Assembly (NCBI GenBank): GCA_019747615.1
Contig: JAIEQQ010000686.1
Coordinates: 1 to 11,960, forward strand
Source of the DNA: Phycisphaerales bacterium
Lineage (GTDB): Bacteria > Planctomycetota > Phycisphaerae > Phycisphaerales > UBA1924
Direction of reading: 5' to 3'
Length of the DNA: 11,960 nt
In this document: piece by piece, positions 1-7,685 of the stretch
Layout of the letters: the number at the start of each line of letters is the position of its first letter
Numbering within the stretch: the stretch's first letter is position 1
The notes under the pieces: generated by a model
Seen by the model: the letters and a program-made list of their open reading frames with translations, nothing else
What the model was told of the DNA's origin: nothing
The model's database searches: none
Made by a program: the position numbers and the translations under genes

Positions 1-39
1 TGCCGGCTCGATGGGAAAAACGCCGTCTTTATCACGAGA

Positions 40-69
40 AAACCCTTCGACGTGCTCGTCGAAGGGTTT
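40..69 (-). terminator. Hairpin downstream of tRNA-Pro
   Basis: A perfect 12-bp inverted repeat (40-51 with 58-69, arms AAACCCTTCGAC/GTCGAAGGGTTT) encloses a 6-nt loop. It starts 14 bp after the tRNA 3' end in the tRNA's direction. Read on the minus strand the stem ends in GGGTTTTCTCGT, a short T-rich tail, which fits an intrinsic terminator for the tRNA. The stem is symmetrical, so it could also end a plus-strand gene lying left of the window. The T-tract is imperfect, so efficiency is uncertain. Confidence 0.6.
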
Positions 70-83
70 CACTTTGAAAACAA

Positions 84-158
84 TCGGGCTGGGCGGATTC
101 GAACCGCCGACCTTTTGACCCCCAGTCAAACGCGCTAACCAAGCTGCGCTACAGCCCG
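84..158 (-). tRNA. tRNA-Pro, anticodon GGG
   Basis: The minus strand folds into a complete 75-nt cloverleaf. The acceptor stem is CGGGCTG/CAGCCCG with discriminator A. The D-stem is GCGC/GCGC with GG in the loop. The anticodon stem TTTGA/TCAAA closes the 7-nt loop CTGGGGG, giving anticodon GGG (proline, CCC/CCT codons). The variable loop is 5 nt and the T-arm is GGCGG-TTCGAAT-CCGCC. The first base C1, pairing with G72, is characteristic of bacterial tRNA-Pro. No CCA is encoded after the discriminator, so it must be added after transcription. A weak promoter may lie upstream on the minus strand (TTGCAT at 245-240, 16-bp spacer, TACGAT at 223-218), but the match is poor. Confidence 0.95.
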
Positions 159-424
159 TCGTGCTTCTTTGCCGACACCATCGCCACCGGGCACGAGGGC
201 ACCGTCTGAAGCTGGTGATCGTATGGCACGCCAGTCGCGATGCAAAGGCGATTGCCAGAAAAAGTCTGATTGCCCGCCAGAGGCTCAATCTCAGTCGACC
301 CCACCCGCCGAGCTCCGGTGCGAGGCATCCGGACCTTCACCACACCCTCGCCCACGGGAGCCAGCGAGTCCGACGACACGCGTGACCGGCCGGACGTCGC
401 ACGACCTGATGCAGCCGCCGCCAG

Positions 425-465
425 CCCCCGCCCCCACCGCCCCCCCACAAGCCCCCCGCCCCCCC
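425..465. repeat. C-run cluster; G-quadruplex motif on the minus strand
   Basis: Five C homopolymer runs of 5, 5, 7, 6 and 7 bases (425-429, 431-435, 440-446, 452-457, 459-465) are separated by 1, 4, 5 and 1 bases. On the minus strand these are five G-runs that satisfy the standard G3+N1-7 quadruplex pattern with room to spare; the plus strand could form an i-motif. The cluster ends 18 bp before the nuclease start codon, in promoter/leader space. The runs are seen directly; folding in the cell is inference. Confidence 0.7.
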
Positions 466-472
466 GCTCCGA

Positions 473-478
473 TACACT
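473..478 (+). promoter_or_regulatory. Possible -10 element for a leaderless mRNA
   Basis: TACACT lies exactly 5 nt before the ATG at 484, and no Shine-Dalgarno sequence precedes that start. A -10 box in this place would set the transcription start at or next to the A of ATG, as in leaderless genes of Actinobacteria and Deinococcus. No -35 element is recognisable, because that position falls in the C-run cluster. Confidence 0.3.
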
Positions 479-483
479 GCACC

Positions 484-1893
484 ATGGACCTCACCTTTCT
501 CGGCGCCAGCGGCGAAGTCACCGGCTCATGCTATCTCCTTCGCACCGATCGCTCGCGCGTCCTGATCGACTGCGGCATGTTTCAAGGCTCCGCCACGGCG
601 GATCTGAAGAACCGTCGCGAGCTTGCGATTGATCCGGCGACGCTTGACGCTGCGATTCTTACCCACGCGCACATTGATCACAGCGGCCGCTTGCCGCTGT
701 TGACCAAGAGCGGATTTCGCGGCAAGGTCTTCTGCACGCCCCCCACCGTCGCGCTGACCGATCTGCTGCTCAAAGACGCGGCGCACCTGCAATCCGAAGA
801 GGCCGACCGCATGAATCGCCGCCGCCAGCGCCGCGGCGGCCCTCGCGCCACACCGCTGTTTGACGAGCAGGACGTCCCGCCGCTCATCAAACGCCTCACG
901 CCCGTGCCGTACGCTCGCGATGTCGAAGTTTCCCCCGGCGTCAGGGTCACGTTCCACGACGCCGGCCACATCCTCGGCTCGGCGAGCCTGTCGGTCACCG
1001 TCAGCGAGCGCGGGCGCACGCGCACCGTCGCGTTCTCCGGTGACCTGGGCGAGCGCAACACCGTGATCCTGAACGATCCGCAGAAGCTCACGCATGCCGA
1101 CGTCATCGTCATGGAGTCCACGTACGGCGATCGCGACCATCGCGACCTGGACCAGACCGTCGCCCAGTTCAAGCAGCTCATCGTCAACAGCGCCCAATCC
1201 CGCGGCAAAGTCCTCATCCCCGCCTTCGCCATCGGCCGCACGCAGACGCTCATCTACTACCTCGCGCAGATGCACCGCGAGGGGCTGCTTGGCAACGCCC
1301 CGGTGTACATCGACAGCCCGATGGCCATCGCCGCGACGCGCCTGTACCAGTCGCACGCCGACTCGTTTGATCCGCCGGCGCGCGAGCTGCTCCGCACCGG
1401 GCGCAACCCGCTGACGCTGCCGCAGCTCCGCCTCAGCACCAGTGCCGAAGAGTCTCGCGCCATCAACGCCGTCTCCGGCTCGGCGATCGTCATCGCCGGC
1501 TCGGGCATGTGCACCGGCGGGCGCATCTTGCATCACCTGCGCCACAACCTCTGGAAGCCCGAGACGACCGTGATCATCGCGGGCTTTCAGGCCGAGGGCT
1601 CGCTCGGTCGGCGATTGGTCAACCGCGAGAAGATCGTCAAGATCTACGGCGAGCCGATCATGGTCCGCGCGAAGATCGAGACCCTCGGCGGATTCAGCGC
1701 TCACGCCGGCCAGACCACGCTCCTGGACTGGTTCGCACCTCTGGCTGCGAACACCGCAAACGCCACCAACGCCCCCCGCATCTTCCTCACCCACGGCGAG
1801 CAAGGCCCGAGGCAAGCCCTCGCCGCGGCACTGCACTCGCGTTACAACGTCAAGGCTGAGCTGCCGATGCTCGGCGAGTCCTTCGAGCTCTGA
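484..1893 (+). CDS. Metallo-beta-lactamase/beta-CASP RNA nuclease (CPSF73-like)
   Basis: This 469-residue protein is a complete member of the bacterial/archaeal beta-CASP family (COG1236, related to CPSF73), zinc-dependent enzymes that cut RNA and in some members also degrade it 5'-3'. The start is set by the family N-terminus MDLTFLGASGEVTGSCYLL. Zinc ligands are visible: H61-A-H63-I-D65-H66, H162 in DAGHILGSA, and D187 in FSGDLGER. The beta-CASP insert follows with ESTYGDR at about 211 (motif A), GSGMCTGGRILHHL at about 339, H407 in GFSAHAGQ, and H437 in THGEQ. All catalytic positions are present, so it should be active. There is no signal peptide or membrane segment, so it is cytoplasmic. 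It is transcribed alone, with the convergent neighbour separated by a terminator. There is no Shine-Dalgarno before the ATG. The exact RNA substrate cannot be read from sequence. Confidence 0.93.
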   Translation: MDLTFLGASGEVTGSCYLLRTDRSRVLIDCGMFQGSATADLKNRRELAIDPATLDAAILTHAHIDHSGRLPLLTKSGFRGKVFCTPPTVALTDLLLKDAAHLQSEEADRMNRRRQRRGGPRATPLFDEQDVPPLIKRLTPVPYARDVEVSPGVRVTFHDAGHILGSASLSVTVSERGRTRTVAFSGDLGERNTVILNDPQKLTHADVIVMESTYGDRDHRDLDQTVAQFKQLIVNSAQSRGKVLIPAFAIGRTQTLIYYLAQMHREGLLGNAPVYIDSPMAIAATRLYQSHADSFDPPARELLRTGRNPLTLPQLRLSTSAEESRAINAVSGSAIVIAGSGMCTGGRILHHLRHNLWKPETTVIIAGFQAEGSLGRRLVNREKIVKIYGEPIMVRAKIETLGGFSAHAGQTTLLDWFAPLAANTANATNAPRIFLTHGEQGPRQALAAALHSRYNVKAELPMLGESFEL

Positions 1894-1933
1894 CCGCCGT
1901 TTGGCGCACCCGCAAGCGACTGATGGAACGACA

Positions 1934-1965
1934 AAGAACCCGGAGCGAATCCGCTCCGGGTTCTT
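1934..1965. terminator. Bidirectional intrinsic terminator between convergent genes
   Basis: A perfect 14-bp stem (1934-1947 with 1952-1965) closes a 4-nt loop. Plus-strand transcripts end the stem with GGGTTCTTGTTGTTGG; minus-strand transcripts end it with GGGTTCTTTGTCG. It sits 41 bp after the nuclease stop codon and about 76 bp beyond the stop of the convergent dockerin gene, so one element can serve both. Confidence 0.85.
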
Positions 1966-2041
1966 GTTGTTGGTCTCTGATCCGTACCGAGGATCGCGTT
2001 CCGGCTCAGCATTCAGCAATCACCGCTCAACACTTTGCGTC

Positions 2042-2302
2042 TCACAACGCGCACCCGTCAAAGAAGATTGCAAAGAACAGGTTGTAATCACCCTCGGTCA
2101 CGCCGTTGTTGGTATCAAAGATCCCGAAGGGCGGCAGCGGGGAGCCATCGTCGTTGGCGATGTCGCATGCGGCCCCGGCATCGAAAAACGTGGCGAAGAA
2201 CAGGTTGTAGTCACCTTCGGTCACGCCGTTATTGTCGCTGCCGGGCGTGCCGACGGGTGGGAGCGGCGAGCCGTCATCAAAGGCGATGTCCGCGGGGTTG
2301 CA
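2042..2302 (-). repeat. Dockerin-like module, copy A
   Basis: These 86 codons plus stop encode residues 882-967. The module consists of two half-units, each with (D/C)-x-A-x-DDGS-x-LPP, then NNGVTEGDYNLFFA, then FFD. It matches the 8462-8722 copy at 71 of 86 residues by direct count, and the DNA is visibly alike over the whole length. The acidic NNG-x-x-EGD segments resemble degenerate EF-hand calcium loops, as in dockerins. It is probably a member of the planctomycete GC-type dockerin group (from memory of the family, not searched). Confidence 0.75.
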
Positions 2303-4945
2303 GCGGCAGGAGGCGATGGTCAGCGTGGCTCCGCTGCTGGTGGCAGCGCCGCAAATCGATGACGTCACGCGGCAGTCGTACGTGCCCCCGCTGCCCGCAT
2401 TGACGCTGGCGATTACCAGCGCGCTGGTCGCCGCCGACGGGTTCGCGAGCGTGTCGATGTTCGTGCCGTTGCGACGCCACTGGTAGGTCAGCGTGCCCGA
2501 GCCGGTCGCGGTGACGGAGAAGGTGGCGCTCTCGCCGGGGCAGCGCGAGACGCTGACCGGGTTCTGGAAGATGCTCGTTGTCGCGTTGAGCGAGAGGGCC
2601 GCGTTGCTGGTCGTGACGCTGCCGCAGGAGCTGGTGATGAGGCAGTTGTAGTTGGAGGCGACATCGCCCGACCCGGCCGCGTTGATGGTGAGCGTGGCGG
2701 TCGTCGCTCCGCTGATGTTGGCAGAGTTCGTGAGGTTGGTGGTGCCCTTACGCCACTGGAAGGTCGGCGCGGGCGTGCCGATCGCCGACACGGTGAAGGT
2801 CGCGCTTGTCCCCGAGCAGACGGTTCGGTTGGTCGGCTGCGCGGTGATCGACGGCGCGGTATTGACCGTGAGCGTGGCGTTGCCGCTGGTCGCGCTGGAG
2901 CACGCGTTGCTGACGACGCAGTTGTAGTTCGCCGCGGCGTCCCCGGTCGCGACCGTGCTGATCGTCAGCGTGGCGGTCGTCGCGCCGCTGATCGTGCCGC
3001 CGTTGGTGAGGTTCGTAGTGCCCTTGCGCCACTGGTACGAGAGCGGCCCGCTGCCAGTGGCGGCGACGGTGAACGACGCCGAGGATCCGGCGCACGCGAC
3101 GGCGCTGCTGGGCGATTGCGTGATCGCCGGGAGCGTCCTGAGGCTGAGGTTGCCCGATCCGTTGAAAGACGTCGCCGATCCGCAGGCGTTGGTGACGACG
3201 CAGGTGTACGTCCCGGCATTGGCAGCCTGGAAGTTCGTAATCGTCAGCGCGCTCGTCGCCGCGGATGGGTTCGTCGCGGTGTTAATGTTGTTGCCGTTGA
3301 GCCGCCACTGGAAGGTCAGAGGCGCGGTGCCCGTGGCGTCGATGCTGATCGTCTGGCTCGCGCCGGGGCAAAGAGACACGCCGCTGGGGTTGCGCGTGAC
3401 CGCCGGGGCGGATCTGAGCGACAGCGTCACACCGGTGCTGGCGACAGAGCAGCCGCTGGACACGAGGCAGTCGATGGTGCCGGCGGCAGTAACGTTCGTC
3501 AGATTGAGCGTGGACGTTGTGGCCGACGCGTTGCCGGTGATGTTGACACCGTTCAGTCGCCATTGGTAGGCGATCGACGAAGCGCTGGAGGCGGCGACGC
3601 TGAAGGTCGCCGTGCCGCCCGGGCAGACCGACACCGCCTGGGGCTGCGCGACGATCGTCGGCCCGCCGAAGGATGCGAAGTAGCGAGCAATCCCGTTGGC
3701 GGGGAAGCCGCTCACAGAGGTGAACGAGCCGCCGACGAAGACCTCGCCGGTGTTGCGGGCCGCGATGGTGCTCACGCCGCCCGGTCCTGTGCCGCCGACT
3801 GATGACCAGGCGGACGATGCGAAGGTGTAGCTGGCGATGCCGCCCACGCCCGAGATGCCGCCAATAGAGGAGAACAGACCACCCGCGTACAACGTGCCGT
3901 TCGGAGCGAGACTCAGGGTGCGGACGGACGCATCCGGCGCGACGCCCACCGAGCTCCACGTGCCCGCGGCGAGGTTGAAGCTTGCGAGGTTGGTCGCGGC
4001 TACTCCGCTGGCCTGAGTGAAAGCGCCACCAACGAAGACCTGCCCGGCGCTGGAGACGGCACTGGGGAGGATGGCGATGCTGTTGATTTGCGGCGATGTG
4101 CCGGCAAACCCGGTCCCCAGCGCAGCAAACGTGTTGTTCGCGGGGTTATAGCGGACGATGCCGCCGGTGTTGGCCAGTTGATTCCGCGTGCGCTCGAAAA
4201 AGCCGCCGATGATGACCTGCCCGGCGTTGGGCAGGCCGCTGGGGATTACGGCGATGGAACTGACGGTGTTGGCCATGCCCAGGAGCCCTGAGGGCCCGAG
4301 CCCGACCCAGGTGTTCGTGCTGGCGACGTACCGCACGATGAAGAAAGCCTGCGATACGCCGCCCCCGTCGACGAACGACCCGCCGACGTAGATGTCGCCG
4401 GCGTTTGCAACGCCGCTGGGCACGACCGCGATGGCGCGGATGTTTCCAGAGTCGAGCGGGAATGTGCCGGGCAGCGCGCTCCATGTGTTGGTGCCGGGCG
4501 AGTACCGCGCGACGCCGGAGACCGCCACGCCGTCGGCGCTGGACATGCGGCCGCCGACGATGACGTCACCAGCGCCGGCAACGCCGGTGGGGACCACCGC
4601 CAGCACGGAGACCGAGCCGTTGACGCCGGAGCCGATCGGCGTGTACGTCCCGGTGCTGGGGTTGTAGCGGGCGATGTTCGTCGCCGATACGCCGCCGATA
4701 CTTGTGAACGAACCGCCCAGAATCAGGTCGCCACCGGGAATCTCGACGATCGACGAGACCGCGCTCACGACGGATACGCCGGGGTTGCCGAAGTTGGTGT
4801 TCCACGTCGGCCCGCACTGGGCCTGAGCACGCGTCGCGGCGAGCGTCACCCCGAGCACCATGACAAGGACGAAGAGAACGCCGCCCAGGCGGCGAACCGC
4901 ACGGCAAGCGTTCAACAAGGGCAAGAGCGGTTGACGAGTCTTCAT
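2042..4945 (-). CDS. Secreted seven-repeat propeller / five Ig-like / dockerin-like protein
   Basis: A 967-residue exported protein. The start at 4945 has GGAG 8 nt upstream and gives a Sec signal peptide (charged MKTRQ... n-region, hydrophobic core about 21-36, cleavage probably after ATRAQA, about residue 42); the longer frame to 5020 would bury that signal. Residues about 45-430 hold seven repeats of the form P-x-G-x-(L/V)-x-V-G-G-x-F-T-S-x-x-G, then ARYNP...W-x-x-(L/V)-G, consistent with a seven-bladed Kelch-like propeller. Residues about 432-878 hold five Ig-like domains of about 90 residues, each with CPG-like, YQW(R)-x-G and Y-x-C motifs. Residues 882-967 are a duplicated dockerin-like module, also present in the 8462-10282 protein. 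No enzyme motif is visible. The role is likely surface or extracellular binding or scaffolding (inference); the ligand is unknown. It follows the kinase gene by 178 bp and may have its own promoter. Confidence 0.88.
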   Translation of the reverse strand: MKTRQPLLPLLNACRAVRRLGGVLFVLVMVLGVTLAATRAQAQCGPTWNTNFGNPGVSVVSAVSSIVEIPGGDLILGGSFTSIGGVSATNIARYNPSTGTYTPIGSGVNGSVSVLAVVPTGVAGAGDVIVGGRMSSADGVAVSGVARYSPGTNTWSALPGTFPLDSGNIRAIAVVPSGVANAGDIYVGGSFVDGGGVSQAFFIVRYVASTNTWVGLGPSGLLGMANTVSSIAVIPSGLPNAGQVIIGGFFERTRNQLANTGGIVRYNPANNTFAALGTGFAGTSPQINSIAILPSAVSSAGQVFVGGAFTQASGVAATNLASFNLAAGTWSSVGVAPDASVRTLSLAPNGTLYAGGLFSSIGGISGVGGIASYTFASSAWSSVGGTGPGGVSTIAARNTGEVFVGGSFTSVSGFPANGIARYFASFGGPTIVAQPQAVSVCPGGTATFSVAASSASSIAYQWRLNGVNITGNASATTSTLNLTNVTAAGTIDCLVSSGCSVASTGVTLSLRSAPAVTRNPSGVSLCPGASQTISIDATGTAPLTFQWRLNGNNINTATNPSAATSALTITNFQAANAGTYTCVVTNACGSATSFNGSGNLSLRTLPAITQSPSSAVACAGSSASFTVAATGSGPLSYQWRKGTTNLTNGGTISGATTATLTISTVATGDAAANYNCVVSNACSSATSGNATLTVNTAPSITAQPTNRTVCSGTSATFTVSAIGTPAPTFQWRKGTTNLTNSANISGATTATLTINAAGSGDVASNYNCLITSSCGSVTTSNAALSLNATTSIFQNPVSVSRCPGESATFSVTATGSGTLTYQWRRNGTNIDTLANPSAATSALVIASVNAGSGGTYDCRVTSSICGAATSSGATLTIASCRCNPADIAFDDGSPLPPVGTPGSDNNGVTEGDYNLFFATFFDAGAACDIANDDGSPLPPFGIFDTNNGVTEGDYNLFFAIFFDGCAL

Positions 4946-4990
4946 AGTCGAGTCTCCGGTGAATGGGCGTGACGGCCTCGCCACCACGCC

Positions 4991-5007
4991 GCGGACCATG
5001 GGTCCGC
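4991..5007. promoter_or_regulatory. Perfect dyad upstream of the Ig/propeller gene
   Basis: GCGGACC-N3-GGTCCGC is a perfect 7-bp dyad with a 3-bp centre. Its midpoint lies 54 bp before the ATG at 4945. It could be an operator for a dimeric regulator or a leader hairpin. The dyad before the other dockerin gene (10322-10349) also carries GGAC/GTCC and sits at the same distance from its start. Confidence 0.4.
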
Positions 5008-5042
5008 TGTGGATGCGCAAGCACTCACAACGAAGAACGAGA

Positions 5043-5058
5043 ACCGGCGAGGGCCGGT
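5043..5058 (-). terminator. Weak terminator-like hairpin after the kinase gene
   Basis: The 6-bp GC stem ACCGGC/GCCGGT with a 4-nt loop lies about 66 bp past the kinase stop. On the minus strand it is followed by TCTCGTTCTTCGTTG, U-rich but interrupted. It may partly separate the sigma-kinase unit from the downstream secreted-protein gene. The stem is short, so read-through is likely. Confidence 0.3.
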
Positions 5059-5123
5059 CCGATTCGATTCTGAAAATTGTTGAGCACGCCCGACCAGCCG
5101 CCCATCACGCAACCATGCCGGCA

Positions 5124-7685
5124 CTATCGCCCCATTGCAGCGCGGCACGAGGCCACGGCGTCGCGATACCCCGCGAGCTGCGGGTCGTCTGGGCCGAGCA
5201 GTTTCTCTGCCAGCGCAAGAGCCTCTTCAAGCTCCGGCAGCGCCGCCGCGGCGTTGCCGTCCTTCATGCGGGCAATGCCCGCGCGACGAAGCACGCGGGC
5301 AAGCATCGCCGAGCCGTCGGATGGCCCCTGGCGGAGCGAGGCGATCGCCTCGTCCCACCCCGCACGCGCGTCGGCGGTCTTTCCGAGTCGGTACCGCACG
5401 TCCGCGAGATTCGCCAGAGCGCCGGCGATGGTCGGATGCCCGGCGGGAAGTGTCGCTCGCCAGATCTCCAGCGCGTCGCGTAGCAGCGGCTCGGCGTCGG
5501 CGAGCTTGCCCTGGGCCTGCAAAAGCCCGCCGAGATTGTTCATACTCACCGCAATCGTCGGGTGCCCAGCAGGAAGAGCCGATCGCCGGCTTTCCAACGC
5601 CTCCCGATAAAGCGGCTCGGCGTCGGCGAGCTTGTTCTGGGTCTTCAGCAGCAACGCAAGGTTGTTCAGCGTGGTCGCAACATCCGGATGGCCCGCAGGC
5701 AATGCCGCGCGTCGAATCTCCAGCGCTTCGCTATACAGCGGCTCGGCTTCGGCGAACTTGTCCTGCTCCTTCAGGAGGACCGCCAAGTTGTCCAGGCTCG
5801 TGGCGATGTCCGGGTGCCCCGCGGGCAGGTTCGCGCGGTCGATCGCCAAGGCCTCCCGCAACAGCGGTTCGGCCTGTCCGACCTTGTCCTGCTGCATCAG
5901 CACCCCCGCGAGGTTGTTCAGACTGCTGGCAATCTCCTCGTGCCCCGCCGGGTAGCTCTCCCGGCAGATCGCAAGCGACTTGCGCAGGTTCACCTCCGCT
6001 TCGTCAAGTCGGCCCAAGCCCTCGAGCGTCGTGCCGATGAAGTCGCGCACGCTCGCCTCGACCTTTGGTTGATCCTTGAGCGCGCCGTTGTCCAGCTGCC
6101 TGATCCCGGCTTCGATCGCCTGCACCACCGTCATTCTGTCCAGCAGCGGCTCGTTCGTCACCGGATCCCGCGGCAGATTTTCCGGATTCACCGCCGCGAG
6201 CATCTCGCCCTGAAACCGCGCAACCGCCGACGCGATCGCCGCTTGCACCTTGGCCTCAGCTTCCTGAGTTACCGCCTCGGCCCGCGCCGCCTCGGCCACC
6301 CGGCGCTGCGTCGATTCCGCATCGCGAGCACGCTCGGCCGTCATCAGCCCCACGCTCGTCCCGATCAGCCCCAGCACCAGCGCCGCAGATACCAACGCCC
6401 CGGTCGCGACCGCCGCCTTGTGTCGTCGAACGAACTTGTTGAGCCGATACGTCGCGCTCGGCGGGGCCGCGGACACCGTCTCGCCGCTCAAGTACCGCCG
6501 GATGTCAAGCGCCAAGCCGGTCGGCGTCTCGTAGCGAAGCTGGCGGTCCTTCTCCAGCGCCTTCATCACGATCCAGTCCAGCTCGCCTCGAACCATACTC
6601 CCAAGCCGTGCCGGCGCGATCCCACGGCTGGCCGCGACGCGCGCAAGGTCACCGGTCTGTTTGCTCAAGCGTGTGCTGGGCTTGGGCGGGTCCACCTCGC
6701 GGATGATCCGCTCGATCTCGCCAAAGGCCGCGCTGCGAAGCGAGTGGCTGCTGAAGGGCGTGCTTCCGGTGAGCAGCTCGTAGAGCAGGACGCCCAGTGC
6801 GTACACGTCCGTTCGTGTGTCGATGTCCAGGCTGCCGCCGGCCTGCTCGGGGCTCATGTACTCCGGCGTGCCGATCATCTGGCGGTGGGCGGTGAACAGC
6901 GTCCGCTCAGTCAGGCGCGCTTCGGTGGCCTTGGCGATCCCGAAGTCAATGACCTTCGCAAGAGGCCTGCCGTCCTGCATCGACACGAGCACGTTCGCGG
7001 GCTTGATATCCCGATGGATAATGCCCTTGGTGTGCGCGTGCTGCACCGCGGCGCACACCTGCTCAACCAGCCCCAGCCGTTCTGCGACGCTCAGGTTCAT
7101 CTGATCGCAGAACTGCGAGATCGGCAGCCCCTTGCAAAGCTCCATCACGAAGTAGGGCCGCCCGGTCGCGGTCGCGCCGGCGTCAAAGACCTTCGCGATG
7201 CTCGGGTGCTCCATCATCGCCAGGGCCTGGCGTTCCTGATCGAAGCGGGCCACCACCTGTCGCGTGTCCATGCCGACCTTGATCACCTTGATCGCAACCT
7301 TGCGCTGCACCGTCTCCCGCTGTTCGGCCGTCCACACCCGCCCGAACCCGCCTTCGCCGATCAGTTCAAGCAGGCGGTACCGACCGATCATGTCCCCCTC
7401 GCGCTCGATACCGATCTCGCTCGCGAAGCCGCCAGCCGGCTCCAGGGCCGTCGGCCGCTCCGACGCGTCCTTGCGGAGCTGCGCGTGCAGCGGATCCAGC
7501 TCCCGAGCCAGCGATTCGAACACGCTGCCCTCTTTCGCTGCGGCAAGCATCCGCCGGACCTCAAGTTTGATCTGCGCGTCATCGCCGAACCGAGTTTGCA
7601 GGTACTCGTCGACTCGTTCTGCGGGCAGCCGCGACGCCTGCAGAAACGCATCGGCCACCAGTTCGAACCGCTCACGATCGCTCAT
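5124..7685 (-). CDS. Transmembrane Ser/Thr protein kinase with extracytoplasmic TPRs
   Basis: An 853-residue PknB-type kinase with all catalytic elements: glycine loop GEGGFGRV from 110, K133 in AIK, H224-R225-D226 with N231, D248-F249-G250, PE at 279-280, and D293 in the F-helix. The kinase domain spans about 103-400. A single membrane helix (about 424-448) follows a basic stretch (RRHK), so the kinase should be cytoplasmic. Beyond it are an Ala/Glu/Arg-rich probable coiled coil (about 449-495) and five 42-residue kinesin-light-chain-type TPRs (579-788), placed outside the membrane as a likely sensor. The start at 7685 is chosen for GGGAG 7 nt upstream and the ATGA overlap with the sigma stop, implying coupled translation. 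The probable job is to sense a protein or envelope cue and control the adjacent ECF sigma factor by phosphorylation. The substrate is inferred. Confidence 0.93.
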   Translation of the reverse strand: MSDRERFELVADAFLQASRLPAERVDEYLQTRFGDDAQIKLEVRRMLAAAKEGSVFESLARELDPLHAQLRKDASERPTALEPAGGFASEIGIEREGDMIGRYRLLELIGEGGFGRVWTAEQRETVQRKVAIKVIKVGMDTRQVVARFDQERQALAMMEHPSIAKVFDAGATATGRPYFVMELCKGLPISQFCDQMNLSVAERLGLVEQVCAAVQHAHTKGIIHRDIKPANVLVSMQDGRPLAKVIDFGIAKATEARLTERTLFTAHRQMIGTPEYMSPEQAGGSLDIDTRTDVYALGVLLYELLTGSTPFSSHSLRSAAFGEIERIIREVDPPKPSTRLSKQTGDLARVAASRGIAPARLGSMVRGELDWIVMKALEKDRQLRYETPTGLALDIRRYLSGETVSAAPPSATYRLNKFVRRHKAAVATGALVSAALVLGLIGTSVGLMTAERARDAESTQRRVAEAARAEAVTQEAEAKVQAAIASAVARFQGEMLAAVNPENLPRDPVTNEPLLDRMTVVQAIEAGIRQLDNGALKDQPKVEASVRDFIGTTLEGLGRLDEAEVNLRKSLAICRESYPAGHEEIASSLNNLAGVLMQQDKVGQAEPLLREALAIDRANLPAGHPDIATSLDNLAVLLKEQDKFAEAEPLYSEALEIRRAALPAGHPDVATTLNNLALLLKTQNKLADAEPLYREALESRRSALPAGHPTIAVSMNNLGGLLQAQGKLADAEPLLRDALEIWRATLPAGHPTIAGALANLADVRYRLGKTADARAGWDEAIASLRQGPSDGSAMLARVLRRAGIARMKDGNAAAALPELEEALALAEKLLGPDDPQLAGYRDAVASCRAAMGR
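5322..5951 (-). repeat. Five tandem 126-bp TPR-coding repeats
   Basis: The motif (L/Y)PAGH recurs at residues 579, 621, 663, 705 and 747 of the kinase, exactly 42 residues apart, giving five 126-bp units. The pattern is PAGHPxxAxxLNNLAxLLxxQ, then K-x-x-x-AEPL-x-(R/S)-EALE-x-(R/W)-RA. The middle units are the most alike, while the last (from 747) has diverged. A degenerate sixth unit can be read just before the first (about 537-578). This is the TPR_10/TPR_12 (kinesin light chain) type, usually a peptide-binding superhelix. Confidence 0.9.

Larger units (their letters stand above)
159..483. other. Gene-free region between tRNA-Pro and the beta-CASP gene
   Basis: These 325 bp hold no supported gene. 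An open frame runs from 169 into the nuclease gene, but its translation before 484 is Pro/Ala/Arg/Ser-rich filler with no family resemblance. The family's own N-terminus begins exactly at 484. The right third is extremely C-rich, and no convincing -35/-10 pair was found in the left part. Confidence 0.6.

Noticed and set aside
169..483. N-terminal extension of the nuclease gene from ATG 169
   Set aside because: The added 105 residues are Pro/Arg/Ser-rich low complexity encoded by C-runs. The conserved family begins at 484.
526..2019. 497-codon open frame on the minus strand opposite the nuclease gene
   Set aside because: It is the mirror of a real GC-rich gene. The translation is Arg/Ala/Asp/Val filler with no motif, whereas the plus strand carries a complete beta-CASP enzyme.
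4946..5020. Longer start for the Ig/propeller protein at 5020
   Set aside because: It would put 25 residues before a clear signal peptide, and the ATG at 4945 has a well-spaced GGAG.
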